Below are positions 22,514 to 30,481 of a stretch of 37,188 nucleotides of DNA, one piece after another. This stretch comes from Sandaracinaceae bacterium (GTDB lineage: Bacteria > Myxococcota_A > Polyangia > Polyangiales > Sandaracinaceae), in the NCBI GenBank assembly GCA_040218145.1, contig JAVJQK010000147.1:1-37188 (forward strand). The letters run 5' to 3'. A model generated the notes under the pieces. The model was not told the DNA's origin. It did no database searches and saw nothing but the letters and a program-made list of their open reading frames with translations. Position numbers and translations under genes: made by a program. Each line of letters starts with the position of its first letter. The stretch's first letter is position 1.

Positions 22514-25096
22514 TCAAGACCCCACACGCCTCCGGCAGACGAGCCACGTCAGGAGGATGGCCAGGAGCGCCGGAGCCGCGAGGCGCCTCCCACCGACCGC
22601 GCATCCCCCGGAGACGGGTGGCGTCGCGGGCGCGGGCGGCGCCAGCTCCACCTCCGGGAGCACCGCGTCGTAGGCCATCAGCGCGTCCGGGTCCTCGAGC
22701 GCCATCGCGCTGAGGTAGAAGAGCACGCCCTCCCAGAGGTGCGGGTTCGCCACCCGCTGGCTCGCGACCGGCCGCCCCGCCTCGCTCACCGTGGCCATCG
22801 CCTCGCCGAAGTGCGCCGTCTCGGTGGCGTGGCCCTCGGCGATGAGCTCCACGAGGTCCGACAGCCCCTCGCGTCGGGACGGGTCGCGCCCGTGCGTGAG
22901 ACCGAAGCTCACGGTGTTCTTCATGAAGTACTGGCCGCCCGCGGTCTCGAGCCGGATCTGCGGCCCGACGAAGGAGAGGTCGCTGTCGAGCTGGGCCGCC
23001 ACGCGCGGATCCGTCCACGGCAGGACGCGCATCGGCCAGACGAGCCACGCCGTGGTCCCCGTCGGGCCGCTCTCGTCCGGCGACGCGCGCGCGCCCACGT
23101 CCCGTACGAAGCGGTCGGCCAAAGGATCATGGAGGTGGGTCACGATGCCCTCGCGCAGCTCCCACGCCCGCGCCGCCCAGCGGGCCGCGGCCTCGTCCTC
23201 GCCCAGCAGCGCGGCGGCGCGCGCCGCCATCTCGAGGCCGCCGAACACGGGGACCGCGCCGTTCAACGTCTGGGTGTAGGCGGCGTGGTCGTCCTCCTGC
23301 GCGGGCCAGTGCAGCCCGGTCTCGGGGTCTCGCCAGCGGACCAGCAGCTCCGCGGCCCGCGTGATGGTCTCCCAGCGCTCCCGGAGATACGCGACCGGGT
23401 CGTCGGCCCAGCCGGCGTGCGCGACGAGAGACCAGAGAACAAACGCCGTGTTGTCGATCTCGAAGCGGAAGACCCCGCCCACGAGTCCGTCTGCGTAGTA
23501 GTTCATCTCCCAGGCGTCCTCGGGGTAGGTGCGCGCTCGGCCCCCTCCCGGCGGCGGCGGCGGATCGGGATCGACGAGCAAGGTGGGCCGCACGGGCGCG
23601 TCCCGCTGCCACGACCCGTAGAGCGCGGTGCGCTCGCGCCGGAGCGCCGTCTGCCCGGAGACGTCGAGCGCGACGTCGAAGAACGCTCCGTCGCGCGGCC
23701 AGTCCAGGCCGTAGGGAGGCTGTCGCGAGATCGACGCGACGATGGCGCCGGTGGCCGCGTCCGTGCCGACCCGCAGGTTGACGAGCGAGCGCCGCGCGAC
23801 CGCCACCACGCGCGGAGCCTGCGACTCGGGGAGGCGGAGCCCGGCCAGGAACGCCTCGAGCGCCGCCTCGCTCGCGGCCACGACCTCTTCTCCCGACAGC
23901 TCGCGCCGCGCCGCGCGCGCCTCGTCCAGCGTCGCGCCCGCGCTGAGCACCACGCTCACCGTCGCCGTGTCCCCGTCGAAGCGGAGCGGCGTGCGGAGCG
24001 CCTCGTTCACCTCGCCCGCCGCGACGTCACTCCCGCCGAGCGCGCCGTCTGCCGCGTCCACGAGCGCGTCCTCGGCCTCGTGCGCCCAGCCGTGCGCGTC
24101 GCGGGGCGAGCGCGCGGTGGGATCGCATCGCAGCGCGTCGAGCAGGTCGGGGTCGAGCGGGAGATCGAAGTCGGGCCAGCGTGCGGCGAGGGAGACCACG
24201 TTGTCCACCAGCGCTCCCACGTCGTCGCAGAGCGGCGTGCCGTCGTAGCCGACCTGGTGCTGATCCGGCGGCGGGTCCGTGCCGAGCACCCACGCGACCC
24301 CGCGCCGAGCCCGCTGCCCCTCGAGCAGGGCCCGCAGCGCCGCGTCCGAAGGCTCGCCCTCCTGGAGCAGCTCGGCGAAGGCGCCGTGGTCGACGGTCGG
24401 CGCCCCGAGCAAGTCGGTCGGCTCGTCGTAGATGCCCTGGTCGGACGGGTGCAGGTGCACGACGACGGACGCGTCCGGATCCCAGGCCGCCGCGAAGTCG
24501 TTGCGACCGTCCACCGCCCAGTCCGCCACCGGGAGCTCCGGGATGCGCGAGCTCGGAGGGACCGGCGAGAGGTTGGCGTAGGTGAGCAGCCACGCCGCCT
24601 CGACCGGGCTGTCCGCGGCGCGGGCGATCTGGACCTGCCTGACGAAGACGTCGCGCTCCGGATGCACCGCGTCGATCACCGTCACCGTCAGGCCGAGCGC
24701 CTCCGACCCGTGCACCGACCAGACGTTCGCGCCGTCGCCCGGGCCGTAGCTCTGGTCCGTCTCGAAGTCGCGCAGCCAGTGCACCGAGCGGACGCCCGCC
24801 CGCTCCACGACCAGCCCGAGGAACAGCCCCGCGCCCTCGGAGGCGCCGAGCCGCGGCCGGCTGCGCGCGTCGTAGGCGTTGCTGCTCACGTAGCCGAGCT
24901 GGTCGGAGTAGCTCGGGCTCGGCCAGGTCAGCACGGTGACGTCGCCGTCGGCCGAGACCCCGACGCTGATCCGGCCATGCCCGCAGATCGCGTTCACGTT
25001 CGTGGCCCCGAAGATGTGCTCGATGGCGTCGATGCGGCGGTCCGCGCGGGCAGCGGCGGGCCAGGCGAGGAGGAGCGCGAGGAGAGCGACACGCAT
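22514..25096 (-). CDS. Secreted GH15/glucoamylase-like protein with MYXO-CTERM-like tail
   Basis: 860 residues. The N-terminus is a classic signal peptide (MRVALLALLLAWPAAARA). A large beta-rich N-domain follows, with sugar-enzyme-like stretches such as WLRDFETDQSYGPGDGANVW. The C-terminal half has the alpha/alpha-barrel pattern of glucoamylase-like enzymes (PPYGLDWPRDGAFFDVALD, FEIDNTAFVLWSLVAHAGW, DPETGLHWPAQEDD, ANPHLWEGVLFYLSAMAL). The last 33 residues are Gly-Gly-Cys, a hydrophobic helix and CRRRVGS, which fits the MYXO-CTERM sorting signal that anchors proteins at the myxobacterial surface. Likely hydrolyses an alpha-glucan or related glycoside outside the cell; catalytic acids were not assigned. 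Divergent from a pseudo-receiver gene. Confidence 0.78.
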   Translation of the reverse strand: MRVALLALLLAWPAAARADRRIDAIEHIFGATNVNAICGHGRISVGVSADGDVTVLTWPSPSYSDQLGYVSSNAYDARSRPRLGASEGAGLFLGLVVERAGVRSVHWLRDFETDQSYGPGDGANVWSVHGSEALGLTVTVIDAVHPERDVFVRQVQIARAADSPVEAAWLLTYANLSPVPPSSRIPELPVADWAVDGRNDFAAAWDPDASVVVHLHPSDQGIYDEPTDLLGAPTVDHGAFAELLQEGEPSDAALRALLEGQRARRGVAWVLGTDPPPDQHQVGYDGTPLCDDVGALVDNVVSLAARWPDFDLPLDPDLLDALRCDPTARSPRDAHGWAHEAEDALVDAADGALGGSDVAAGEVNEALRTPLRFDGDTATVSVVLSAGATLDEARAARRELSGEEVVAASEAALEAFLAGLRLPESQAPRVVAVARRSLVNLRVGTDAATGAIVASISRQPPYGLDWPRDGAFFDVALDVSGQTALRRERTALYGSWQRDAPVRPTLLVDPDPPPPPGGGRARTYPEDAWEMNYYADGLVGGVFRFEIDNTAFVLWSLVAHAGWADDPVAYLRERWETITRAAELLVRWRDPETGLHWPAQEDDHAAYTQTLNGAVPVFGGLEMAARAAALLGEDEAAARWAARAWELREGIVTHLHDPLADRFVRDVGARASPDESGPTGTTAWLVWPMRVLPWTDPRVAAQLDSDLSFVGPQIRLETAGGQYFMKNTVSFGLTHGRDPSRREGLSDLVELIAEGHATETAHFGEAMATVSEAGRPVASQRVANPHLWEGVLFYLSAMALEDPDALMAYDAVLPEVELAPPAPATPPVSGGCAVGGRRLAAPALLAILLTWLVCRRRVGS

Positions 25097-25131
25097 CGGG
25101 AGATGCTGACCCCGAGAGGTCCACTCGTCAA

Positions 25132-25144
25132 CTGGTCAGACCAG
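25132..25144. promoter_or_regulatory. Operator-like palindrome in a divergent control region
   Basis: CTGGTC-A-GACCAG is a perfect inverted repeat with 6-base arms, 36 bases upstream of the glucoamylase-like gene. It is well placed for regulator binding near that promoter. The cognate regulator is unknown. Confidence 0.4.
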
Positions 25145-25158
25145 AAGTCCGCGATCTT

Positions 25159-25196
25159 TCTGACGCAGCGCCCATCCTCTGACGCACTTCTGACGC
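25159..25196. repeat. Three direct repeats of TCTGACGC
   Basis: Exact copies of TCTGACGC lie at 25159-25166, 25178-25185 and 25189-25196, spaced 19 and 11 bases apart. They sit in the 162-base gap between the divergent glucoamylase-like and pseudo-receiver genes. Tandem direct repeats in a promoter gap often bind response regulators or other dimeric activators. The irregular spacing weakens a strict helical-phase argument. Confidence 0.6.
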
Positions 25197-25258
25197 GCGG
25201 ATCTCCCGATCGGGGCGTCCCGACTCATGAGCACGAATTCTGCACAGCGATCGGAGCG

Positions 25259-25678
25259 ATGAAGCCGCTTCGGAGCCGACTGGTGTTCGTCGACGACCGC
25301 GCCCACTGGCTGCGCTCGATGGGCCGGGTGTTCGAGGCGTCGGCCAGCCGCGTCTACCTCTACACGAACCCGCTCGAGGCGCTGGAGCAGATCCCGCTGC
25401 GCCGCCCGGACGCGGTGGTCCTCGCGAGCCGCATGGCGCACGCGAGCGGGGCGCAGCTGGCGCGCGCGCTGAGGCGACGGCTCGGGACCGCGTGTCCTCG
25501 ACTCGTGCTGCTCATCGAGGCGGACGAGCACCCGAGCGAGGCCGACCGAGCGCTCTTCGCCGAGGTCCACGTCAAGCCGGTGAGCGCCGAGACGCTGTGC
25601 GAGATCCTCGGGCACGCGGCCCGGTCCGCGCGCCTCGAGCGCCTCGGGTCGCGTCGCGTCGAGCGCGCCGCGGGCTGA
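25259..25678 (+). CDS. Pseudo-receiver domain protein (CheY-like fold without phosphoacceptor)
   Basis: 139 residues from the ATG at 25259. The receiver pattern is visible: RLVFVDD (acidic pair Asp12-Asp13), YTNPLEALEQIPLRRPDAVVLASRM, RLVLLIEADE, and HVKPVSAETLCEIL with the conserved Lys106. At the position of the phosphorylated Asp (PDxVLLD in normal receivers) there is Ala56, and the Thr/Ser after the fourth strand is missing. It therefore cannot be phosphorylated normally and probably works as a constitutive or ligand-sensing adaptor. An Arg-rich tail follows (ERLGSRRVERAAG). It is a single-domain protein with no adjacent kinase. Confidence 0.75.
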   Translation: MKPLRSRLVFVDDRAHWLRSMGRVFEASASRVYLYTNPLEALEQIPLRRPDAVVLASRMAHASGAQLARALRRRLGTACPRLVLLIEADEHPSEADRALFAEVHVKPVSAETLCEILGHAARSARLERLGSRRVERAAG

Positions 25679-25684
25679 GGCGGC

Positions 25685-26536
25685 TCACCCGAGCACGACC
25701 GCGACGGTGCCCGCGATCATGAGGGCGACCGCGACGAGCTTGCTCGGGTGGATCGTCTCCTCGAACGCGATCCGCCCCACCACGACCGAGGAGGTCATGC
25801 CCACCGCGCGCTTGATCGTCTCGACGATGCCGACGAAGAGCAGCTGGATGGCCCACAGCTGGAGCGCGAGCGCGCCCGCCGCGAACGCGACCGAGCCGCC
25901 GAGCGCAGGCCAGGCGCGCCTGGGGACGGAGAGCGGCGCGCGCCGGAGGAGCAGCCACGCCAGGAGCGCCACCGCCACCCCGCCCGTCTGCACGAGCGCG
26001 TGCGCGGGCTTGGACGCGTGTTCGAGCGCGAGCTTGTCGAGGGTGGTGCTGAGCGCCCAGCACGCCGAGACGCCGACCATCATGGCCGAGCCCGCGTCGA
26101 GCCGACGCCAGAGCGGCGCGTCCCCGCGCGCGTGCAGGCTGACCGCGCCGACCACCACCAGCGCGATCCCCGCCCACTGCCAGCGCGACGGCAGCTCGCC
26201 GAGGAGCGGGATGGCGACGAACGCGGCGAAGACGGGCGTGAACGAGAGGAACGGGATCGTCGCGCTCAGGGCCGAGATGTGGATGGCCTTCATGAAGAGC
26301 AGGTTGGCCACCACCTGGAGCCCGAGCGCGCTCAGGCCGGGCGGCCAGTAGCCCGGCTGGAGCTGGGCGTCGAAGGCGAGCGCGACGGCGAAGAACGGGA
26401 CCTGCCCGACGCTCAGCCACATCGCGGCCAGCGCGGGCGGCACGTCCCTGACGAGCGCCTTGCGCGTGGCGTCGAGCCCGGCCCAGCAGGCCGCGCCGCC
26501 GAGGGCCACCGCGAGGCCGAGCGCAGAGAGCGTCAC
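25685..26536 (-). CDS. EamA/DMT-family transporter
   Basis: 283 residues from a GTG at 26536, only 15 bases after the TonB-receptor stop. About ten membrane helices in two EamA halves. The first half ends in a PVFAAFVAIPLLGELPSRWQWAGIALVVVGA helix pair; the second ends in TSSVVVGRIAFEETIHPSKLVAVALMIAGTVAVVLG. These repeats, including the Glu after each eighth-type helix, are typical drug/metabolite exporters. As last gene of the metal-uptake-like operon it could move a siderophore, chelate or metabolite across the inner membrane, but that is inferred only from position. Confidence 0.83.
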   Translation of the reverse strand: MTLSALGLAVALGGAACWAGLDATRKALVRDVPPALAAMWLSVGQVPFFAVALAFDAQLQPGYWPPGLSALGLQVVANLLFMKAIHISALSATIPFLSFTPVFAAFVAIPLLGELPSRWQWAGIALVVVGAVSLHARGDAPLWRRLDAGSAMMVGVSACWALSTTLDKLALEHASKPAHALVQTGGVAVALLAWLLLRRAPLSVPRRAWPALGGSVAFAAGALALQLWAIQLLFVGIVETIKRAVGMTSSVVVGRIAFEETIHPSKLVAVALMIAGTVAVVLG

Positions 26537-26551
26537 GAGCGCTCCATGGGG

Positions 26552-29113
26552 TCAGAACTCGAGCTTCACCCCGCCCTGGATCTGGAACGGGCGGACCGGG
26601 CGCGCGCCGAAGGGCCGGCGGGAGGCGACGGCCTGGCTGAAGGTGAGGTTCTCGCCCCGCACGTAGATCCGGAGGTGCTCCAGCACGCCGAGGTAGAACG
26701 TCGCGTCCAGCAGGAAGACCGCGTCGGTCCGAGGCAGGTCGTCCCCGGGCGCCGCGACCTGCTCCCACATCTCGCTCACCCAGCTCGCGGACACGTTGAG
26801 CCCGATGTCCTCGTGCTCGACCCCCGCCTGGGCGGAGATCTGGTGCTCGGGGATGTACGGGAGGCGGTCGCCGGGCTGCCCACCCGCGTAGAGCGGGCTC
26901 GGCGAGTCACCCACGGCCTCGCGCAGCTCGGTGTAGGTGAAGGTGTAGGTCGCGCGCAGGGGGACGCGCACCTCGTCGAAGCGCAGGCTCGCGCCGAGCC
27001 GCACGTCGAGCCCCGCCACGATGGGGCGGCCGCCGTTCGCTTCGCGGTCGAGCTCCATGTCGGCGCAGCCCGCGGCGAAGGAGCAGCGCTGGAGGAAGTT
27101 GGTGTAGTCGTTGACGAAGCCGGTGATCTGTCCGCCGAGGCCGCTGCCCTCGTGCGACGCCCGCACCCCCGCCTCGTAGAGCACGCTGTCCTCGGGCTGC
27201 ACGCCCTCGGCCTGCCCGGGCGCGACGGGCGCGAAGCCGCGCATCACCCCGCCGAAGACGGCCAGCTCGTCGATGATCTGCCACTCCAGGCCCGCCCCCG
27301 GGAGGACGGCGGCGCGGAACGCGGCGTTCGTCATGCCGCTCTCGCGGTCGTCGTAGCTGGTCCAGATGAGCTCGGTGCGCACGCCGGGCGTGACGGTGAC
27401 CGCGTCCCAGAGCTCCACCGACCACGCGGCGTGCGCGCTCAACGCGAGCGCCTGCGCCTCGGTCCGCAGCAGGGTGTAGCGCTGCTCGGTCACCTCGATG
27501 AGCTCCCCCCCCGCGACCCCGAACGCGCCCTCGGTGTGATGGCGGAACACGTCGTCGTGGTGGAGGCGCGCGCCCACCCGGACGCGGTGCGACAGGGGCC
27601 CGGTCTCGAAGGTGCCGACGCCCTCCGTCTGGACGCCCGTGCTGCCGAAGACGCGGCCGTTGTTGCCGATGAGCACGTAGTCGTTGGACGCGGGGCCGAG
27701 CTCCCCGTCCTCCTCGCCGCGCAGGACCGCGCCCAGCACGGCGTTGGCGCCGCTCGGGTTGAGGAGCACGTCGAACAGCTCGGTGCGCGTCTGGCCGCCG
27801 CCCTCGCGCGGCAGCCCGCCCATCGCGTTGACCTTGAACCAGTTCCGCGTGAGGTCGTGACGGTAGGCCGCGCTGCGCAGCACGAAGCCGTCGCCCACCT
27901 CGAGGGTGTGCCGGAGCTGCACCTGCGTCCGCCACCACTCCATGCGGTCGAGCTGCGAGGCGAAGTAGCGCTGGTAGGGGTCGGCCGCGAAGTCCGTATC
28001 GGTCAGGCCGAGGTAACTCTCGTTGCTCCCCTCCGCGCTGAAGCCGAGCCGCAGCTCGAGCCGCTGGTAGGCGTCGTCCCCGACCGCCCCGCGCAGCTCG
28101 CCGCGCAGCACGAGCTCGCCTCGGTCGAAGCCCGTGTTGGGCGACGCCTCGAACCCCTGCAGCGACTTGAAGCCGTCGCTCCGGAGGAACACGCCCTCCG
28201 CGACGAACCCGCCCCAGTCGTTGCTCGCCCCGGCCCACGCGTGCGCGCGTCCGTAGAGATAGGTGCCGAGCGCGAGGTCCACGCCTCCGCTCGCTTCACG
28301 GGGGATCTCCCGGTTGTGGAGATCGATCGCGCCGCCGACCGTGGTCGGGCCGAAGGGGATGGTGGCCGCGCCCATGTAGACGTCCACGCCGGTCATGCGG
28401 AGCATGAGCGGGAAGTAGTAGGCGGCGGGGGCGGCGTACGGCGCGGGCCCGAAAAGGACCCCGTCCTCCATGAGCGTGATGCGACTCGAGCGCTCGCTGC
28501 TCACGCCCCGGAGGCCGATGTTGGGTCGCAGCCCGAAGCCGTCCTCCTGCCGCACGTAGGCGCCGGGGACCTGCTGCACGACCGCGTCCGGGTTGTCGTA
28601 GGAGAAGCGCTCCAGCTCCTCCTCTCCGAGGCGCTGCACCGCGCCGCCCGTGGGCCGCTGCTCGGTCTCGTCGATCGCGGGCGCGGTCACGACCACGTCC
28701 GGGACGGTGAGGTCCTCCTCGGACTCGACCACGTCGTCGAGGTCGGGATCCACGAGCACGTCGTCGTCGGAGAGGATCAGATCGTCGGGGTATTCGGCCT
28801 CCTCGGGCTCGGGCTCGGGGGCCGGCGCGGGCTCGACGTCCGACTCCTCTTCTACCTCCGGAGCCGCGTCGGCCGGAGGCGGGCCAGCGTCGCGCGCGTC
28901 GGTGCCGCCAGCATCGGGGCCGCCGCCATCGGGCGCGCCAGCGTCAGGGCCACCTGCGGCGGGCGGACCGGCGTCGGGCGGACCGGCGTCAGGGCGGCCG
29001 GCGTCCTGGGCGGCGGCGGGAGAGGCGAGCGCGAGCAACAGCAGGATCGGAGCGAGGGTGCGCACGGGGGCGCAACATGCCCGCGCGGGGGGCGGACGCA
29101 AGCCATTCCTCAT
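26552..29113 (-). CDS. TonB-dependent outer-membrane receptor (FecA-like plug and barrel)
   Basis: 853 residues. The ATG at 29113 overlaps the previous stop by 4 bases (ATGA); a GTG at 29065 is an alternative. A signal peptide ends in SPAAAQ near residue 36. Next is a roughly 100-residue Pro/Ala/Gly/Asp spacer, then a TonB-box-like DVVVTA (139-144). The plug domain reads NPDAVVQQVPGAYVRQEDGFGLRPNIGLRG and DGVLFGPAPYAAPAAYYFP, closest in pattern to ferric-citrate-type receptors. The 22-strand-type barrel ends in GVKLEF with the terminal Phe. There is no N-terminal STN signalling domain, so it is a transporter rather than a FecA-style transcription sensor. Substrate likely an iron or metal chelate, supported by the imelysin neighbours. 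Confidence 0.92.
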   Translation of the reverse strand: MRNGLRPPPARACCAPVRTLAPILLLLALASPAAAQDAGRPDAGPPDAGPPAAGGPDAGAPDGGGPDAGGTDARDAGPPPADAAPEVEEESDVEPAPAPEPEPEEAEYPDDLILSDDDVLVDPDLDDVVESEEDLTVPDVVVTAPAIDETEQRPTGGAVQRLGEEELERFSYDNPDAVVQQVPGAYVRQEDGFGLRPNIGLRGVSSERSSRITLMEDGVLFGPAPYAAPAAYYFPLMLRMTGVDVYMGAATIPFGPTTVGGAIDLHNREIPREASGGVDLALGTYLYGRAHAWAGASNDWGGFVAEGVFLRSDGFKSLQGFEASPNTGFDRGELVLRGELRGAVGDDAYQRLELRLGFSAEGSNESYLGLTDTDFAADPYQRYFASQLDRMEWWRTQVQLRHTLEVGDGFVLRSAAYRHDLTRNWFKVNAMGGLPREGGGQTRTELFDVLLNPSGANAVLGAVLRGEEDGELGPASNDYVLIGNNGRVFGSTGVQTEGVGTFETGPLSHRVRVGARLHHDDVFRHHTEGAFGVAGGELIEVTEQRYTLLRTEAQALALSAHAAWSVELWDAVTVTPGVRTELIWTSYDDRESGMTNAAFRAAVLPGAGLEWQIIDELAVFGGVMRGFAPVAPGQAEGVQPEDSVLYEAGVRASHEGSGLGGQITGFVNDYTNFLQRCSFAAGCADMELDREANGGRPIVAGLDVRLGASLRFDEVRVPLRATYTFTYTELREAVGDSPSPLYAGGQPGDRLPYIPEHQISAQAGVEHEDIGLNVSASWVSEMWEQVAAPGDDLPRTDAVFLLDATFYLGVLEHLRIYVRGENLTFSQAVASRRPFGARPVRPFQIQGGVKLEF

Positions 29114-30477
29114 CGGCGCACCATCGCGGCGCCGCGCGGGCGCATGCGGAGGGGCGCGGTGTCGGGCCGCGGGAGGATCCAGTCGGCGGGCGCGAAGCCG
29201 TCCTCCACCGCCGCGAGGTCGACGTTCGGGTCGATCAGCCGCGCCGAGGGTCGGCCGTTGAGCGACGCCCAGGCGTCGGCCCGGACCTCCACCCGCGCGT
29301 GGCCGCGCGCGCGCAGGTCGTCGCGGATGTGATGGGCGAGCTGCAGGATGAGGTCGGGTTGCCCGGCGAACTCCGCCTCCTGTCGCCCGTCGAGGTAGCG
29401 GCTCGGGCGCACCTCGCGCTCACGCGCCTCGCCGTCGAGTCGCACGCGGTAGGTGACGTCGCCGTTCTTCTCCCGCACCTTCACGCGCCAGCTCCACCGC
29501 ATGCCCTGCTCGTGCCACAGCACGTCTCCGCCGTAGAGGTGCCCACGCAGCGGCGCCGCGATCATCACCAGCGCCCAGAGGCCGAGCGCCACCACGCCGG
29601 CCCGACCGACGCGTGATCGATCGTCCGGCTCGATCTCCACCCGTCGGAGGCGCGCATGCAGCTTGCGTGGCCAGTCCGGCGCGAAGAAGAGCGTCGCGGC
29701 CGCGGTCATGATCACCGGGAAGATGCCGATGAAGAAGAAGTACGCGGTGAGGCCGTGGAAGACGCAGACGGCGGCGAAGGCGAACGGCCGTGTCCGGCGC
29801 CAGCTCAGCCAGAAGACGATGGTCAGGTCGTAGAGGAAGCCCGCCCAGCTCATCGCCAGGGCCACCCAAGGCTCGCCCAGGAGCGGCCCGATGAGCGGCG
29901 TCTCGGTGCGCGCGTGCAGCCAGATGCCGAGCGGCTGCCCGTGAAGGAGCCAGTCCGGCCCGATCTTGGCGACGGCGGCGAAGACGTAGACGAGCCCGAC
30001 CTGGAAGCGGAGCAGGTAGAGCACCCACGCCGGGATCGTCTCGCGACGGAGCGCGGGCCGACGGCGCGCGTCGAGCGACCACGTGCCGTGCAGCGGCAGC
30101 ACGCAGAAGAGCGCCGCGAGGAGCGTGACCAGCCAGTAGTGGTTCAGGTAATTGGTCACGTCGATCAGGTGCAGGTAGGTGAAGATCACCAGCACCAGCG
30201 CGGACGCGATCCGGGAGAAGAGGCCGAGGGCCACGCAGAGCCCCGCGAGCCCGAGCAGCGCGAACGCCGCGCTCATCCACGGCTCGGGCAGCGGCCGCAC
30301 CCAGTCGAAGCCGAGGTAGTGGAAGTGGAACGTCGGCTCGACGTAGAAGCGCGCGATCCAGCCGCTCCAGAAGTAGCGGATCACGCCGCCCGCGATCACG
30401 AGGCCGAACATGACGCGAAACGCAGCCGCGGAGGCGGCGTCGCGGGGCTCGTTCAGGCGCGCTCGCAGCCCGCCCAT
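29110..30477 (-). CDS. HTTM / vitamin K-dependent gamma-carboxylase-like membrane protein
   Basis: 455 residues. The N-terminal 290 hold many membrane helices with family landmarks: FRVMFGLVIAGGVIRYFWSGW, VEPTFHFHYLGFDWVRPLP, LNHYWLVTLLAALFCVLP. The segment FAAVAKIGPDWLLHG places Lys171 where human gamma-glutamyl carboxylase has its catalytic base. A soluble C-terminal part (WHEQGMRWSWRVKV, then DLILQLAHHIRDDL) matches bacterial carboxylase homologues. Human VKGC carboxylates Glu using reduced vitamin K; bacterial relatives have largely unknown substrates. It sits 4 bases after the imelysin gene and overlaps the TonB-receptor gene, so it belongs to the same operon. Confidence 0.87.
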   Translation of the reverse strand: MGGLRARLNEPRDAASAAAFRVMFGLVIAGGVIRYFWSGWIARFYVEPTFHFHYLGFDWVRPLPEPWMSAAFALLGLAGLCVALGLFSRIASALVLVIFTYLHLIDVTNYLNHYWLVTLLAALFCVLPLHGTWSLDARRRPALRRETIPAWVLYLLRFQVGLVYVFAAVAKIGPDWLLHGQPLGIWLHARTETPLIGPLLGEPWVALAMSWAGFLYDLTIVFWLSWRRTRPFAFAAVCVFHGLTAYFFFIGIFPVIMTAAATLFFAPDWPRKLHARLRRVEIEPDDRSRVGRAGVVALGLWALVMIAAPLRGHLYGGDVLWHEQGMRWSWRVKVREKNGDVTYRVRLDGEAREREVRPSRYLDGRQEAEFAGQPDLILQLAHHIRDDLRARGHARVEVRADAWASLNGRPSARLIDPNVDLAAVEDGFAPADWILPRPDTAPLRMRPRGAAMVRR

Positions 30478-30481
30478 GTCC

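Noticed and set aside
20056-22713. Very long plus-strand open frame of 885 codons
   Set aside because: It is antisense to the CDC48-like ATPase, has Arg/His/Leu-rich composition and no domain. High GC content makes such long shadow frames common.
22346-25678. Plus-strand open frame of 1110 codons
   Set aside because: Antisense to the glucoamylase-like gene. Only the last 139 codons, the pseudo-receiver, look like real protein.
25748-29332. Plus-strand open frame of 1194 codons
   Set aside because: Antisense to the EamA and TonB-receptor genes, with no recognisable motifs. The minus-strand genes are unmistakable.
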